From Bryobacteraceae bacterium (GTDB lineage: Bacteria > Acidobacteriota > Terriglobia > Bryobacterales > Bryobacteraceae), in the NCBI GenBank assembly GCA_019752335.1, contig JAIEMJ010000016.1, positions 1 to 64,000 of the forward strand: DNA of 64,000 bases, written 5' to 3'. Of this stretch, positions 14,795 through 23,478 are shown piece by piece. Numbering within the stretch: position 1 is the first letter of the stretch; the number at the start of each line of letters is the position of its first letter. Position numbers and translations under genes: made by a program. The notes below the pieces were generated by a model. The model made no database searches, was not told where the DNA came from, and saw only the letters and a list, made by a program, of their open reading frames with translations.

Positions 14795-15193
14795 ATGTGG
14801 AAACTACTTTTTCTTTGGCAGCTTCTGGAGCCGGTCCGGTACTGGACTCCAGGCAGCATCGCCTGGCAGCGCGTGGAAGCCGATGGCAGTAAGTATGCCG
14901 TCCTCGAAGGAAGCCGCGACGAGCCGGGGAAGCCTTTCACCTACGCCTTCCTGCTGCCGGACGGCCAATGGGTGAAAGGGCACACGCACACGCAGGCGGC
15001 GCGGGTGGTGGTGGTGTCGGGGACGCTGCTGCTGGGCGAGGGTCCGCGGTTGGATCGCGGGAAGGTGCGCGAGGTGAAGGCGGGCGAGGTCTTCTACGTG
15101 CCCGCCAACGTCCCGCATTTCGAAGGTGCCCGCGGTGACACGCTGATTATCGGCTTTGCGATAGGGAACTGGAAGACGCAGAACTTGGAGTGA
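14795..15193 (+). CDS. Cupin-domain protein
   Basis: 132 residues, single cupin barrel at about 45-125. Motif 1 appears as VKGHTHTQAARVVVVSGTLLLGEG (two His in HTHTQ, then the conserved G) and motif 2 as GEVFYVPANVPHFEGARG (P..pH). The histidines fit a metal site. A short hydrophobic N-terminus (MWKLLFLWQLL) could be a signal peptide, so the protein may be exported. The substrate cannot be told. It stands between small genes in the same direction with no clear operon partner. Confidence 0.75.
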   Translation: MWKLLFLWQLLEPVRYWTPGSIAWQRVEADGSKYAVLEGSRDEPGKPFTYAFLLPDGQWVKGHTHTQAARVVVVSGTLLLGEGPRLDRGKVREVKAGEVFYVPANVPHFEGARGDTLIIGFAIGNWKTQNLE

Positions 15194-15254
15194 GCGGGAA
15201 GGCCGGCGGCCACGGCCCCTGAGGGCGGGGAGTCCTAACGCCTCACCCCGTTTT

Positions 15255-16472
15255 GTGGTTTTAGAGGATACTGAGAAGGAGATGGCCCTGCCTTTCCTAG
15301 TCCGCCGCGTCGAACTCCGGAATTACCGGAGCATCGAGCACTGTGATGTCGAGTTGGGCCCGCTGATGTTTTTGGTGGGTCCGAATGGGAGCGGGAAGTC
15401 GAATTTCCTGGACGCGCTGCGGTTCGTTTCGGATTGCTTGAATACGTCAGTCGATCAGGCTTTGCGGGAGCGTGGCGGGTTTCGGGCCGTTTGCCGAAGG
15501 GATAATTTAGCTGCCAGCTTCTCCATCAGATTGGAGATTCAACTAGGTCCTGAATCTACCGCTGAGTACTTCTTTGAGATCGGAGCTGACGCCGACCGCA
15601 CCTTTCAGATCCTTCGGGAGAGCTGCGAAATCAGAGTTTGGCAGGGCCGTTCCGCCAGGTTCCACTTTAAGCGAACTGGTCCCGCGATTGAAGAATTTCA
15701 GCAGCCGGAGGTATACGGCTACCCGGAACCGGCGATAAACCGTCTCTTTCTGGCATTTCTGCTGCCCTGGCCTCACTTCGGTGGGCTTTGCTCCGCGCTT
15801 ACGCGAATGTCGTTTTACAATCCCAGCGTGGAGGCAATTCGCGAGTACCAAAAGGCAAGCAATTTCGGCCTTCCGATGAAGGCTGATGGATCAGATCTAG
15901 TATCGGTCTTTCGTCGAGTAGAACAAGCCGACCCGGATACGATTCGGCGAGTCTTCGAGTATCTGTCTGCCGCGCTTCCGCATGTTCTGCGCATTGCCGT
16001 TGAAGAGGTGGGAGAAAAAGTTACGTTTCAATTTACGGAAGCGGCCAAAGTTGGACAGCCTGACCGTAAGCTTTACGCCTCCAGCATGTCGGATGGAACC
16101 CTAAGGATGCTTGCACTGCTTGTCGCCCTGTTTCAGGTGAGTAAACCAGAGGCGGCAGTATCTCTCGTGGGGATCGAAGAACCGGAGATTGGGTTGCATC
16201 CGGGCGCCGCGGGTGTTGTCTTCGACAGCCTCAATGAAGCCGCTTACTCGCGTCAGGTGCTGGTGACGAGCCATAGTTCAGAGCTACTTGATCGAGACGA
16301 CGTGGACGTAGATACTCTATTGGCTGTTTCTGCCGCGAGCGGAGCTACCGAGATCGGCCGGGTCGATGATTGCCAAAAGGAGATCCTTCAGCGCCGGCTC
16401 GCCACGGCTGGCGAGCTTCTTCGCGACAATCGGCTGGCGCCGAATCAGGCAGTCGCGGGCGTCCAGCGCTAA
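15255..16472 (+). CDS. AAA ATPase (RecF/OLD-like, AAA_21)
   Basis: 405 residues from GTG 15255; an ATG at 15282, directly abutting AAGGAG, is an equally possible start. VELRNYRSIE precedes Walker A GPNGSGKSN near residue 50. The C-terminal half has an ABC-like SMSDGTLRMLALL, Walker B LVGIEEPEIGLHP and the H-loop-like TSHSSELLD. It belongs to the SMC/RecF-like ATPases related to the OLD family. The next gene encodes a TOPRIM-like protein about 11 bases later, so the two probably form a split OLD-like or PARIS-like complex. Lower GC and plainer codon use than the surroundings suggest acquisition by transfer. Confidence 0.8.
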   Translation: MVLEDTEKEMALPFLVRRVELRNYRSIEHCDVELGPLMFLVGPNGSGKSNFLDALRFVSDCLNTSVDQALRERGGFRAVCRRDNLAASFSIRLEIQLGPESTAEYFFEIGADADRTFQILRESCEIRVWQGRSARFHFKRTGPAIEEFQQPEVYGYPEPAINRLFLAFLLPWPHFGGLCSALTRMSFYNPSVEAIREYQKASNFGLPMKADGSDLVSVFRRVEQADPDTIRRVFEYLSAALPHVLRIAVEEVGEKVTFQFTEAAKVGQPDRKLYASSMSDGTLRMLALLVALFQVSKPEAAVSLVGIEEPEIGLHPGAAGVVFDSLNEAAYSRQVLVTSHSSELLDRDDVDVDTLLAVSAASGATEIGRVDDCQKEILQRRLATAGELLRDNRLAPNQAVAGVQR

Positions 16473-16483
16473 AGGTCAATCTG

Positions 16484-17083
16484 TTGATCAAACGGATTGT
16501 TCCCATTGTCGAAGGTGAAGGCGAGGTTTTGGCGGTCCCCAAGTTGCTCCATCGCCTGATGAACGAATGTGGCATGCACACTCATGTAGTAAGGCCATAT
16601 CGGATGAGCCGGTCCAAGCTTTCTGCACCGGATGTGTTTGAATCGAAAATCGAGCAAGCCGCTTTGGATGCTGGCGGGAACGGCGCGATCATTGTCCTGC
16701 TCGACAGTGATCACCTGACCCAAGGTGAGGCGCCTCCCTGTGTTCTGGGACCACGATTGCTTGCCCGAGCTCAGGCTGTGCGGTCAGATCGGCGGATGCT
16801 GATTTGCTTGGCTGAAATCGAATTTGAAAGTTGGTTCATCGCCGCCGCGGAATCGCTCGCAGGTTGCGAACGATTGCCGCTTGGTCTTTCCCGGCCGGCC
16901 AATTTCGAAAAGATTCGAGGTGCCAAAGAATGGTTATCGAATCAGATCGAGGGACCGTACAAATACAAACCAACAGCCAATCAAGCGGCTCTCGTTCAGC
17001 ACATGGACCTCGCCCTCGCCCGGGAGCACTCGCACTCCTTCCGGCGCTTCTGCGACCGCTTCCGCGCCCTGCTGGCTGGCTAA
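16484..17083 (+). CDS. DUF4276-like (TOPRIM-like) partner of the AAA ATPase
   Basis: 199 residues from TTG 16484, which has AAAGG 8 bases upstream and starts just after the ATPase stop. RIVPIVEGEGEVLAVPKLL and the later IIVLLDSDHLT place a Glu and an Asp-x-Asp as in TOPRIM folds; LAEIEFESWFIAA is typical of DUF4276. Proteins of this family are often found next to AAA_21 ATPases. Probable role: nuclease-like effector whose activity is gated by the ATPase, in anti-phage or DNA-damage response. Function is inferred from the pairing, not demonstrated. Confidence 0.7.
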   Translation: MIKRIVPIVEGEGEVLAVPKLLHRLMNECGMHTHVVRPYRMSRSKLSAPDVFESKIEQAALDAGGNGAIIVLLDSDHLTQGEAPPCVLGPRLLARAQAVRSDRRMLICLAEIEFESWFIAAAESLAGCERLPLGLSRPANFEKIRGAKEWLSNQIEGPYKYKPTANQAALVQHMDLALAREHSHSFRRFCDRFRALLAG

Positions 17084-17213
17084 GCAACCGCACGGCCCGC
17101 AAGATCACCAGTAGCAGCGGCGTTCCACTCTTACCGGCCTAGCACGATCGAGCAACACAATGGTCAAATTCTGGTAGGATACCGGGGAGATGGCTCCGTT
17201 TGCGGCTAGCGCA

Positions 17214-17465
17214 TTAGCGGTAGGCCTCCTTGCGATCCAGGACGCGGTCGATTTCGAGGTAGTCGCCCTGATCGCGAAAGAAAACGCGATGATTCTGGGC
17301 ACGGAGCCGGAGCATAGGCGGAGTGACGCCTTTTAGCAGCTTCGTCGCACCCTCGCCGGTGAGGACGTATCGGCCCAGGGTCCTGAGGATCTGCAGCGCG
17401 ATGGGTTGCTCGATGCCGCTGATATCGTCCTTGTCTTGGCCGGACCAGACGATGCGCTTGGACAA
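17214..17465 (-). CDS. RelE/ParE-type toxin
   Basis: 83 residues from TTG 17465, which directly abuts the stop of the upstream antitoxin gene. The sequence SKRIVWSGQDKDDISGIEQ...LLKGVTPPMLRLRAQNHRVFFRDQGDYLEIDRVLDRKEAYR has the RelE-family ending (lR.G.yRv.f......i.i..v..R...Y). Such proteins are ribosome-dependent mRNA interferases or gyrase poisons, neutralised by the partner. Size and order (antitoxin first) fit type II modules. Confidence 0.75.
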   Translation of the reverse strand: MSKRIVWSGQDKDDISGIEQPIALQILRTLGRYVLTGEGATKLLKGVTPPMLRLRAQNHRVFFRDQGDYLEIDRVLDRKEAYR

Positions 17466-17618
17466 CTACGGCTCCCGGCTCAGTCTCTCCCATTCGGCAG
17501 TGGAGAGGCCGAAGTGGGCCAGGACCTCCTCAGGAGGGATGGGCTGATTATGCGTCAGCCATTCGTCGGCTTTGGAGATGGCCTTAGCCTCGGCGGGGCT
17601 CAACCGAATCGCTCTCAT
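17466..17618 (-). CDS. Antitoxin of RelE-type pair
   Basis: 50 residues from ATG 17618; the frame is open to a TTG at 17684 but the later start fits the family better. The sequence RLSPAEAKAISKADEWLTHNQPI then PPEEVLAHFGLSTAEWERL is a short polar helical protein, as in small antitoxins. Its stop immediately precedes the toxin start, implying coupled translation and auto-repression as a complex. No clear operator palindrome was found upstream. Confidence 0.6.
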   Translation of the reverse strand: MRAIRLSPAEAKAISKADEWLTHNQPIPPEEVLAHFGLSTAEWERLSREP

Positions 17619-17662
17619 CGATTTTCTCGTCGTGAACCGTGCGGCATCCTGATCGCCACGCC

Positions 17663-18400
17663 TTAAATTGTAGCCTCTAAGCAACCGCTCGCCAACAGCG
17701 GCACCAGTCGCTCCCGCAGCCTTACGACCTGCCCGATCACCAGCACCGCCGGCGACTCCACCCGCACCGACCCCAGTTCACCCAACACGGTCTCGTGGAA
17801 ACGCTCCCGGGGTGTACTGCCGTTTTCGATGAAGCAGGCCGGCTCCTGAGCGTCGCGGCCCGCGGCGATCAGCAAGTCGGCGATTCGGGCCCGGTGGCGG
17901 GTGCCCATCAGGATGATCAGGGTGTCGGCTTGGGCGTAGCGCTTGAGCTCTTCGTTGAAGCCGTCGCGGACGTGGCCCGTGATGACGGCGAAGCCGTTGG
18001 CGATGCCGCGAAACGTGGGCGGGATGCCGGCCAGGGAAGGCACGCTGAGGGCCGAGGAGATGCCGGGGACGAGTTCTACTTCCAGCCCCTGGTCGATGAG
18101 ATACTGCCACTCCTCGGCGCCGCGGCCGAAGACCATGGGGTCGCCGCCCTTCAGCCGCACCACGTGCGGATGCTGGTGGGCTTGCCGGGCTAGCTCCTCG
18201 AGAATGGCCTGCTGGATGGGTTCCTGCTCGCCGTCGCGCTTGCCGACGAAGAGCAAGTCGGCGGCGGGATTGACTAAGTCGAGGACTTCGGGCGATACGA
18301 GACGGTCATAGAGGACTACGTTGGCTTTAGCAAGCACACGCGCGGCGCGGACGGTGAGTAAGTCCGCGCGGCCAGGTCCGGCACCGACGAGGTAGATCAT
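17663..18400 (-). CDS. cobA: Uroporphyrinogen-III C-methyltransferase
   Basis: 245 residues, normal for stand-alone SUMT. Motifs: MIYLVGAGPGRADLLTVRA at the N-terminus, VVRLKGGDPMVFGRGAEE near residue 85, VPGISSA near 110, PPTFRGIANGF and TLIILMG. It transfers two methyl groups from S-adenosylmethionine to uroporphyrinogen III to make precorrin-2, the precursor of siroheme. It starts one base after the stop of the sulfite reductase gene; the pairing makes sense because that enzyme needs siroheme. The dehydrogenase/ferrochelatase step is not encoded here. Confidence 0.92.
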   Translation of the reverse strand: MIYLVGAGPGRADLLTVRAARVLAKANVVLYDRLVSPEVLDLVNPAADLLFVGKRDGEQEPIQQAILEELARQAHQHPHVVRLKGGDPMVFGRGAEEWQYLIDQGLEVELVPGISSALSVPSLAGIPPTFRGIANGFAVITGHVRDGFNEELKRYAQADTLIILMGTRHRARIADLLIAAGRDAQEPACFIENGSTPRERFHETVLGELGSVRVESPAVLVIGQVVRLRERLVPLLASGCLEATI

Positions 18401-18401
18401 C

Positions 18402-20027
18402 TTAGTTCTGCTGGTGCGTCCGGTGCCAGAAATCCCCGAGGCTTTCGCCCGGTTGCTTTTCCGCCGCGAACTGAGTAAATACGGGACGCAGCGTACTAGC
18501 TAAGTCCGCCACTTTTACATTGTGTTGGTGTAGCTGCGCCATGCGCGAGCCGACCGGAGAACCGCCCAGGTAAATCGAGTACAAGTCGACTGACTGGCCG
18601 ACGATCCCAATCTCCGCTGTGTAAGGACGCACACAGCCATTGGGGCAGCCCGTCATGCGGACATGCACCACTTCGTCGGGCAAGCCGACAGCGGCGAGTT
18701 CCTCGCCGATCATGGTCATCAATTCCGGCGAGCGGCGCTCGGCTTCGGTGAGCGCCTGGCCGCAGGTGGGCAGGGCCGGGCAGGCCATCGAATGGCGCAA
18801 CACCGGCGGCATCTCGTGCGGCAAGCGCACGTCATGGCGTTTCAGGATCGCTTCGAGTTCGGCCGTCCGGCTGGGCGAAATGTCCGTAAAGAGCAGGTTT
18901 TGCTGCACCGTAAAGCGGACTCCGCATTGCAACGCGGCCAGCACTTCGATGATCGCGGCGCGCAACGGGCGCGTCACGCGGCCGTTCACAATGCGCAGAC
19001 CGAAGAAGCGCAAAGTCTCGCTTTGCGGATGCCAGCCCAAATAATCTGACTGGCGATGCCAGGTTAATTCCTTGGGCGGCAATAGCGGATGACCCAGCCG
19101 CGTGGCGAGTTCCTCGCGGAACCAAGCCAAGCCCCGCGCGTCCAGCACATACTTCAAACGGGCCAACTTCCGATTCTCACGATTGCCAAAATCGCGGTGA
19201 ATGGTGACGACGGCTTTCGCGGCGTCGAGTAACTCATGCGCCGGCACGAAACAGACTTCGTCCGCCATGCGCGGATGACTGAGTTTGACGCCATTCGACT
19301 GGCCCATGCCGCCGCCCGCCAAAAGCGTAAATCCCTGCAGCATGCCGTTCTCGAAGTGCGGGACAAAGCCCAAGTCGTTCGAGTAGATATCGGTGGTGTT
19401 ATCGCCCGGATAGGCGAAGCCGATTTTGAACTTCCGCGGTAAGTAAGTCTGCCCGTACAGCGGCTCGACTTCGGCGTCCGGCTCCACGCTGACGGCGCGC
19501 TCGCCGTCGAGCCATACCTCAGCATAGGCTTCGGTTTTCGGCTTCAACTCCCGCGCGAGTAACTTTACATACTCCGAGATATCGGGCCGTTCGAGCGGCG
19601 CCGCGCAGGCCGTCACATTGCGGACGACGTCGCCGCAAGCCGCCCAGGTATTCATGCCGGCATGGATGACGGTGGAGATCAGTTCCTTCACATTGCGCTT
19701 GCCGACGTAATGATACTGAATGCCGCCGCGCGAGGTAATCCGCAGCGTGCCGTCGCCCACCTGATCCGCCAGTGCGTCGAGCTTCAGGTATTGCGCCGGC
19801 GTCAGTTGTCCGCCGGGCACGGAAACACGCACCATGCAGGAGTGCGACCGTTCCGGCTGCGTCTTGCGTAGATCGCGATCGTCTTGCTGATAGATGCCAT
19901 GGAATTTGAGCAGACCAATAGCGGGTTTGGAGAAGGCGGAGGTGTCCTGCGCCAGTTCTTCTTTCAGCGTGCCGCGGAGATATTCTGAGCCGGTTTTGAG
20001 TCCTTCGGCGGGTGAGAGCTTAATCAT
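18402..20027 (-). CDS. Siroheme sulfite reductase (hemoprotein subunit)
   Basis: 541 residues from ATG 20027, with AGGGA just upstream. The C-terminal half has the [4Fe-4S]-siroheme cysteines: CPALPTC (C-x5-C) and TGCPNGC (C-x3-C). The N-terminal ferredoxin-like half has LRITSRGGIQYHYV and the substrate-binding arginines. It reduces sulfite to sulfide (or nitrite to ammonia) in assimilation. No flavoprotein (CysJ) is adjacent, so electrons may come from ferredoxin. It heads a two-gene operon with cobA. The sulfite assignment over nitrite is from overall similarity only. Confidence 0.88.
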   Translation of the reverse strand: MIKLSPAEGLKTGSEYLRGTLKEELAQDTSAFSKPAIGLLKFHGIYQQDDRDLRKTQPERSHSCMVRVSVPGGQLTPAQYLKLDALADQVGDGTLRITSRGGIQYHYVGKRNVKELISTVIHAGMNTWAACGDVVRNVTACAAPLERPDISEYVKLLARELKPKTEAYAEVWLDGERAVSVEPDAEVEPLYGQTYLPRKFKIGFAYPGDNTTDIYSNDLGFVPHFENGMLQGFTLLAGGGMGQSNGVKLSHPRMADEVCFVPAHELLDAAKAVVTIHRDFGNRENRKLARLKYVLDARGLAWFREELATRLGHPLLPPKELTWHRQSDYLGWHPQSETLRFFGLRIVNGRVTRPLRAAIIEVLAALQCGVRFTVQQNLLFTDISPSRTAELEAILKRHDVRLPHEMPPVLRHSMACPALPTCGQALTEAERRSPELMTMIGEELAAVGLPDEVVHVRMTGCPNGCVRPYTAEIGIVGQSVDLYSIYLGGSPVGSRMAQLHQHNVKVADLASTLRPVFTQFAAEKQPGESLGDFWHRTHQQN

Positions 20028-20075
20028 GAGTCCCTGCAAGGATTGTACCACACCAGGAACCCATTCTCTAGTTCT

Positions 20076-21434
20076 CTATGGGGTATGGGTACTTTGGCCC
20101 ATGGTAAGCGCCAGAGCGGCCCAGGCAGTACCAGCCGCCGAGATCCATTGGTCCTTCCCATGGGGAAAACCGCTCTCTTTGTATGGCTGGAACGGGAAGG
20201 CCCGGCTGCGGACCCGCCAGGAGCCATCGCTCAACTGCGTGCGCAAGAGATAACCCATGCCGCGCAGGTAGGCCGGATCGGTACGTGACAGCTTCCCGGC
20301 GACTTGCAAAGCATACAAGGCTTGGCCGGTGGCATACGCATCTGTCTCCAGCGTCGCTAGCTGCGCCCAGCCGCCATCCGGCTGCTGAGCACTAAGTAGC
20401 GCTTGCGCGAAGGGTTCCACATCGGCTTGCGCCCAAGCTAGTCCGAGCAACTGCATGACGCGATCTTCGTTGCTGCAAGGCTTCGTTTGCAATAGCCAGT
20501 CTCGCGCCCGCGTGACGGCCGCCGCAGGCTCCTGTCCGTATAGCTGCAGGGCGCGCAAACTGAGCGCCGTCGCCGTAATGTCGCTGGACTCAATGGGCGG
20601 ACGCGCCGGCAGCGACGGGAAGCTTCCGTCCGGGCGTTGCTTGGTCGAGATGACGTGGGCCATCGCGTGTGTTGTCTCGTCGGCGGGATAGCGCTCGGCG
20701 CCCAGTCCGACGAGGGCATAGCTGACGCTGATGGGAGTGTCCGGAATGCGATCCGTGCCCTGCAACATCAACTCTCGCAGGGGCCGGTACGTCGCCACCA
20801 CGGCCTCCGCCTGTTGTTTCGCGATCTTCTCGTTCAGCGCGAAACCGCGTTCCCGCGCCAAGCCATTCACCAACTGGGTGACCGACTGGTGATGGCAGGA
20901 AGTGCAGCCTGAAACGCGCGCGAACTGGTCGCCACTCTTCTGGAGCAAGGCCAGCGAGCGTTCCACGGCCACCTGCGTGGCCTGGGGATCCGCTTTGTAG
21001 AGCGACATCACGGCTGGCGTATGGCCCCGCCGCAGGGCCCACGTCAGAGCTGTATCACCTTGCTGATTCTTCACTCTGGCATCGGCGCCGGCTTGGAGGA
21101 GTGCGTCAACGATAGCGGCGGACCCCGCTTCGTTGGCGGCGGCCCACATCAGCGGCGTCGAACCGGCGCCGTCTGTGGCGTGAAGGTCCGCACCCTTTTC
21201 GATGAGTTCGCGAACGAGGGCAAGATTCTGATTGACGGCGGCGAAGAAAACTGGCGTCATGCCGATTAAACGCCCTTCGTTCGGGTTGGCGCCGTTGGCG
21301 AGGAGACGCCGCGCGGCGGCGGTGTCGTTGCGCATCAATGCTCCCAACAGGGGCGTCGGCGGGGTAAAGTCAGGGCCTTGGGCCAGCAGCAAGCCAGCAA
21401 AAAGCATCCAGTAGGAGAGTAGGGTACAACGCAT
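20076..21434 (-). CDS. Exported ankyrin / heme c / squalene-cyclase-like protein
   Basis: 452 residues. Residues 1-18 are a signal peptide. Residues about 28-150 hold three to four ankyrin repeats (LLANGANPNEGRLIGMTPVFFA, GADLHATDGAGSTPLMWAA, GADARVKNQQGDTALTWA). A single heme-binding motif CTSCHH follows near residue 180. From 230 to the end there are prenyltransferase/squalene-cyclase-like toroid repeats (QRPDGSFPSLP, QQPDGGWAQL, QLSDGSWRV). It is an architectural cousin of the 955-residue protein at 2101-4968. Probably periplasmic; function unknown. The single heme motif could be axial-ligand bearing or simply structural. Confidence 0.72.
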   Translation of the reverse strand: MRCTLLSYWMLFAGLLLAQGPDFTPPTPLLGALMRNDTAAARRLLANGANPNEGRLIGMTPVFFAAVNQNLALVRELIEKGADLHATDGAGSTPLMWAAANEAGSAAIVDALLQAGADARVKNQQGDTALTWALRRGHTPAVMSLYKADPQATQVAVERSLALLQKSGDQFARVSGCTSCHHQSVTQLVNGLARERGFALNEKIAKQQAEAVVATYRPLRELMLQGTDRIPDTPISVSYALVGLGAERYPADETTHAMAHVISTKQRPDGSFPSLPARPPIESSDITATALSLRALQLYGQEPAAAVTRARDWLLQTKPCSNEDRVMQLLGLAWAQADVEPFAQALLSAQQPDGGWAQLATLETDAYATGQALYALQVAGKLSRTDPAYLRGMGYLLRTQLSDGSWRVRSRAFPFQPYKESGFPHGKDQWISAAGTAWAALALTMGQSTHTP

Positions 21435-21488
21435 ACAGAGAATCGATCCTTCTCTGAGGAACGCGGTTTTGGCGGACCAAACGGCTCA

Positions 21489-22103
21489 TTACGAATTCTC
21501 GAGCAAGTGACCCAGCCGCGTCTTCTTCGTCCGCATGTAGGCCTCGCGCGACGCCAGCGGCGGCATTTCGATGGGGACCCGTTCTGTCACCTCGACGCCG
21601 GCCAGTTCCAGAGCGGCGATCTTGTCCGGATTGTTCGACATGAAGCGGACCCGGCGCAGGCCAAAGTGGCGCAGAATGGCGGCCGGCATGGCGAAGTTGC
21701 GAAGGTCAGCCTCGAAGCCCAGGGCCTCATTGGCTTCCACCGTATCGGCACCCTGGTCCTGCAGGGCGTAGGCGCGGAGCTTGTTCATCAAGCCGATGCC
21801 GCGGCCTTCCTGGTGCTCATAGATCAACAGTCCACGGCCGGCTTCGGCGATGCGCTCCAGGGCGGCGGTGAGCTGATTGCGGCAGTCGCAGCGCAGGCTG
21901 TGCAGGACGTCGCCGGTGAGGCACTGGGAGTGGATGCGAACGAGGGGCGGGTGGCCGTTGAGGTCGCCCATCACCAGGGCGAGGCATTCTTCCAGGCGTC
22001 CGTCGTCGAAGTGTCCTTCGAAGCCATGGATACGGAAATGGCCGAATTCACTGGGAAAATCCGCCTCAGCCACCAGGTGGAGACGGAACTGTGGAGTACT
22101 CAA
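21489..22103 (-). CDS. ribA: GTP cyclohydrolase II
   Basis: 204 residues, the normal stand-alone RibA length. The zinc site is plain (SQCLTGDVLHSLRCDCRNQL: three cysteines), followed by the GTP-binding IYEHQEGRGIGLMNKLRAYALQ and the catalytic region GFEADLRNFAMPAAILRHFG. RibA opens GTP to 2,5-diamino-6-ribosylamino-pyrimidinone phosphate, the first step of riboflavin synthesis. The final SREAYMRTKKTRLGHLL is family typical. It stands alone, back to back with the histidine kinase gene with 40 bases between. Confidence 0.93.
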   Translation of the reverse strand: MSTPQFRLHLVAEADFPSEFGHFRIHGFEGHFDDGRLEECLALVMGDLNGHPPLVRIHSQCLTGDVLHSLRCDCRNQLTAALERIAEAGRGLLIYEHQEGRGIGLMNKLRAYALQDQGADTVEANEALGFEADLRNFAMPAAILRHFGLRRVRFMSNNPDKIAALELAGVEVTERVPIEMPPLASREAYMRTKKTRLGHLLENS

Positions 22104-22143
22104 ACCTCTAGTTTACAGCGCTTTGACATAGACTGGTGCTTGG

Positions 22144-23463
22144 ATGCCGCAGCAAATCCTTTACACGCTGCTTTTGAAACTGGCTGCCGCCGCGTCGATC
22201 GCGAGCCTGCTGGTGCGTCTGGGCGCGTTTCAACGCATGCTGCTGCGAGAGGAACGCACGGTGAAGGAGCGCCTGTTGATGGCGCTGGCCTTCGGCGGCA
22301 TCTTCGGCGCGGGGCCCGCGACGCGCATTCTAACGGGGGCCTATCAGGCGGCGGACATCGCCCTGGCGGGCAGCCTGCTGGCGGGGGTGCTGGGCGGCTA
22401 CTTCACCGGCCTGGCGGCGGGCATTCTGATTTCGTTGCCGGGCATGATGAATCATGAACTGATGTCGATGCCATTCTATGCGGGCGTCGGCGTGATGGGT
22501 GGCCTGCTGCGGGACCTGGCTCCGGATCCGGAGGAGATCTGGCGCTTCTCTCCTTTTTTCGATACGATCACGATTTACCGAGTCCTGACGGACCCTGCGG
22601 GCCGCACCCGCCGGGCCTTCCAATTCCTCTTCCTGGCCACGATTCTGCTGTGCGCCTTTCTGGGTCTCACCGCCGAGCGGATCTTCGGCTCGCGTAACTT
22701 CTACGTGCCGTTTGTCGAGCCCGAACCCTCCGTCAGCGGCCTGGTAATCTTTTCCACCTTCGCCCTCTCGGTTCTCTGTACGGCCGTGCCGCTCAAGATC
22801 TGGAACTCCTTCCGCACGGAGCGCAAACTCGAAGCGCAGCAACGCCTGGCCACCGAAGCGCGGCTGCGCGCACTGACGTATCAGATCAATCCGCACTTTT
22901 TGTTCAATACGCTGAACTCGGTGTCGGCGTTGATCCGCACCAACCCGGCCGAGGCCCGGCAGGTGGTTTCGAAGCTCTCGAACATTCTACGGCGACTGTT
23001 GCGAAAAACCGCACAACTGACCACCCTGCGCGAAGAATTAGCCTTCATTGACGACTATCTGGCTATCGAGATGGTCCGATTTCGGGAAAAGCTGCGTTTT
23101 GAGCGCGAGATCGCACCCGAAACGCTCGATTTTCAGGTACCGTGGATGCTGTTGCAGCCATTGGTGGAAAACTCGATTAAGCATGGTCTGGGTCCGAAGC
23201 TCGACGGGGGAACGATTTGGATTCGCAGCCGGATGGTCCGGCAAAGGTTACAATTGACCATCGAAGACGATGGCGTCGGAATTCCCGAAAGCAGCTTGCA
23301 GGATTTGCTGGGGCAGGGAATTGGCGTCAGCAACGTGAACGAGCGGCTGAAGGTAATCTTCGGCGAGCACTACCGCATGGACGTCGATAGCAAGCCGGGC
23401 GAAGGCACGCGCTTTGAAATCGAGATCCCGGTTTCCGTGCCGGCGTTAGCTAAGGTAGGCTGA
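22144..23463 (+). CDS. LytS-like sensor histidine kinase
   Basis: 439 residues. Residues about 10-230 contain five to six hydrophobic helices including GAYQAADIALAGSLLAGVLGG and FTGLAAGILISLPG, like the 5TMR_LYT sensor. Residues 240-330 are the His_kinase domain with ALTYQINPHFLFNTLNSVSAL (phosphorylated His in NPHFLFN). The HATPase domain has LQPLVENSIKHG (N box), DDGVGI (G1) and GIGVSNVNERL (G2). Normally paired with a LytTR response regulator; none lies next to it, so the partner is elsewhere. Likely senses the membrane or cell-wall state. Confidence 0.85.
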   Translation: MPQQILYTLLLKLAAAASIASLLVRLGAFQRMLLREERTVKERLLMALAFGGIFGAGPATRILTGAYQAADIALAGSLLAGVLGGYFTGLAAGILISLPGMMNHELMSMPFYAGVGVMGGLLRDLAPDPEEIWRFSPFFDTITIYRVLTDPAGRTRRAFQFLFLATILLCAFLGLTAERIFGSRNFYVPFVEPEPSVSGLVIFSTFALSVLCTAVPLKIWNSFRTERKLEAQQRLATEARLRALTYQINPHFLFNTLNSVSALIRTNPAEARQVVSKLSNILRRLLRKTAQLTTLREELAFIDDYLAIEMVRFREKLRFEREIAPETLDFQVPWMLLQPLVENSIKHGLGPKLDGGTIWIRSRMVRQRLQLTIEDDGVGIPESSLQDLLGQGIGVSNVNERLKVIFGEHYRMDVDSKPGEGTRFEIEIPVSVPALAKVG

Positions 23464-23478
23464 GGTTTTGGATATGAG

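Noticed and set aside
17084-17213. Search for a gene or attachment site between the AAA/DUF4276 pair and the toxin gene
   Set aside because: No start/ribosome site pair, palindrome or tRNA-like sequence could be supported.
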